A stretch of 64,000 nt of DNA from DATHRK01 sp035465395 (GTDB lineage: Bacteria; Gemmatimonadota; Gemmatimonadetes; Longimicrobiales; RSA9): positions 15,857 to 79,856 of the forward strand of contig DATHRK010000038.1 in assembly GCA_035465395.1 (NCBI GenBank), written 5' to 3'. The notes beneath the pieces are model-generated. The model saw only the letters and a list, made by a program, of their open reading frames with translations, did no database searches and was not told the DNA's origin. A program made the position numbers and the translations under genes. Of the stretch, positions 63,964-64,000 are shown in pieces (within the stretch, counting starts at the first letter, position 1; every line of letters begins with the position of its first letter).

Positions 63964-64000
<37 letters not shown>

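Overview
The window is high-GC, densely coded bacterial chromosome with very short intergenic gaps, frequent 1-11 bp gene overlaps (often a GTGA or ATGA junction), many GTG/TTG starts and many small lipoproteins. The gene content suggests an aerobic, organic-matter-degrading Gram-negative, and the mixture of families is reminiscent of Gemmatimonadota. That placement is inference: the only marker gene is a 37-nt 16S rRNA stub at the right edge, too short to classify.

Layout, left to right. (1) 1-5655: a catabolic cluster (acyl-CoA dehydrogenase, enoyl-CoA hydratase, RidA-like protein, SDR, creatininase-like amidohydrolase) divergent from a benzoate-CoA-ligase-type enzyme. (2) 5652-8630: a histidine-kinase-like ATPase and an exported redox cluster. 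It includes a peroxiredoxin whose peroxidatic Cys codon is an in-frame TGA followed by a SECIS-like hairpin, a TlpA-type thioredoxin and a CcdA/DsbD-type membrane protein. (3) 8674-14883: exported hydrolases (trypsin-like protease with PKD domain, gamma-glutamyltransferase-like protein, M23 peptidase) and a sulfotransferase. (4) 14884-16368: about 1.5 kb with no protein gene, holding two homologous minus-strand transcription units. Each has a near-consensus sigma-70 promoter, a structured RNA of about 300 nt and a terminator hairpin; the two copies share compensatory base-pair changes and an upstream regulatory block with identical spacing. (5) 16369-27910: reductive pyrimidine catabolism (mmsA, preA, transaminase, dihydropyrimidinase, NCS1 permease, Lrp regulator, beta-ureidopropionase) with three cupredoxin genes interposed. 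(6) 28221-37176: small stress and metal proteins, including a Cys-rich copper-storage protein and a Lys/Ala-rich H1-like protein with exact 81-bp repeats; quinone reductase, MltF transglycosylase and several hypothetical genes. (7) 37177-46165: a 5'-3' exonuclease, then a tightly overlapping operon (DUF1080, two TIM-barrel epimerase-like proteins, GMC dehydrogenase plus its small subunit, MFS transporter, Gfo/Idh/MocA oxidoreductase) that looks like a 3-keto-sugar pathway. (8) 46248-53029: repeat protein, S8-protease remnant, Hsp20 with a possible RNA thermometer, amidohydrolase, erythromycin-esterase-like protein and an HDAC-family deacetylase. (9) 53051-56511: tRNA-Ile(GAT) and, 3.4 kb away, a perfect 46-bp copy of its 3' part. 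The two bracket a mini-island with a DGC-domain zinc protein, an ECF sigma factor and small membrane proteins, but no integrase. (10) 56679-64000: an RDD-SpoIIM fusion protein, a MoxR/DUF58/DUF4350/DUF4129 operon and the 3' end of a 16S rRNA gene that is not followed by 23S.

The strongest candidates for something undescribed are the paired structured RNAs at 14.9-16.2 kb, the UGA-containing peroxiredoxin at 6.6 kb and the integrase-less tRNA-Ile island at 53-56.5 kb.
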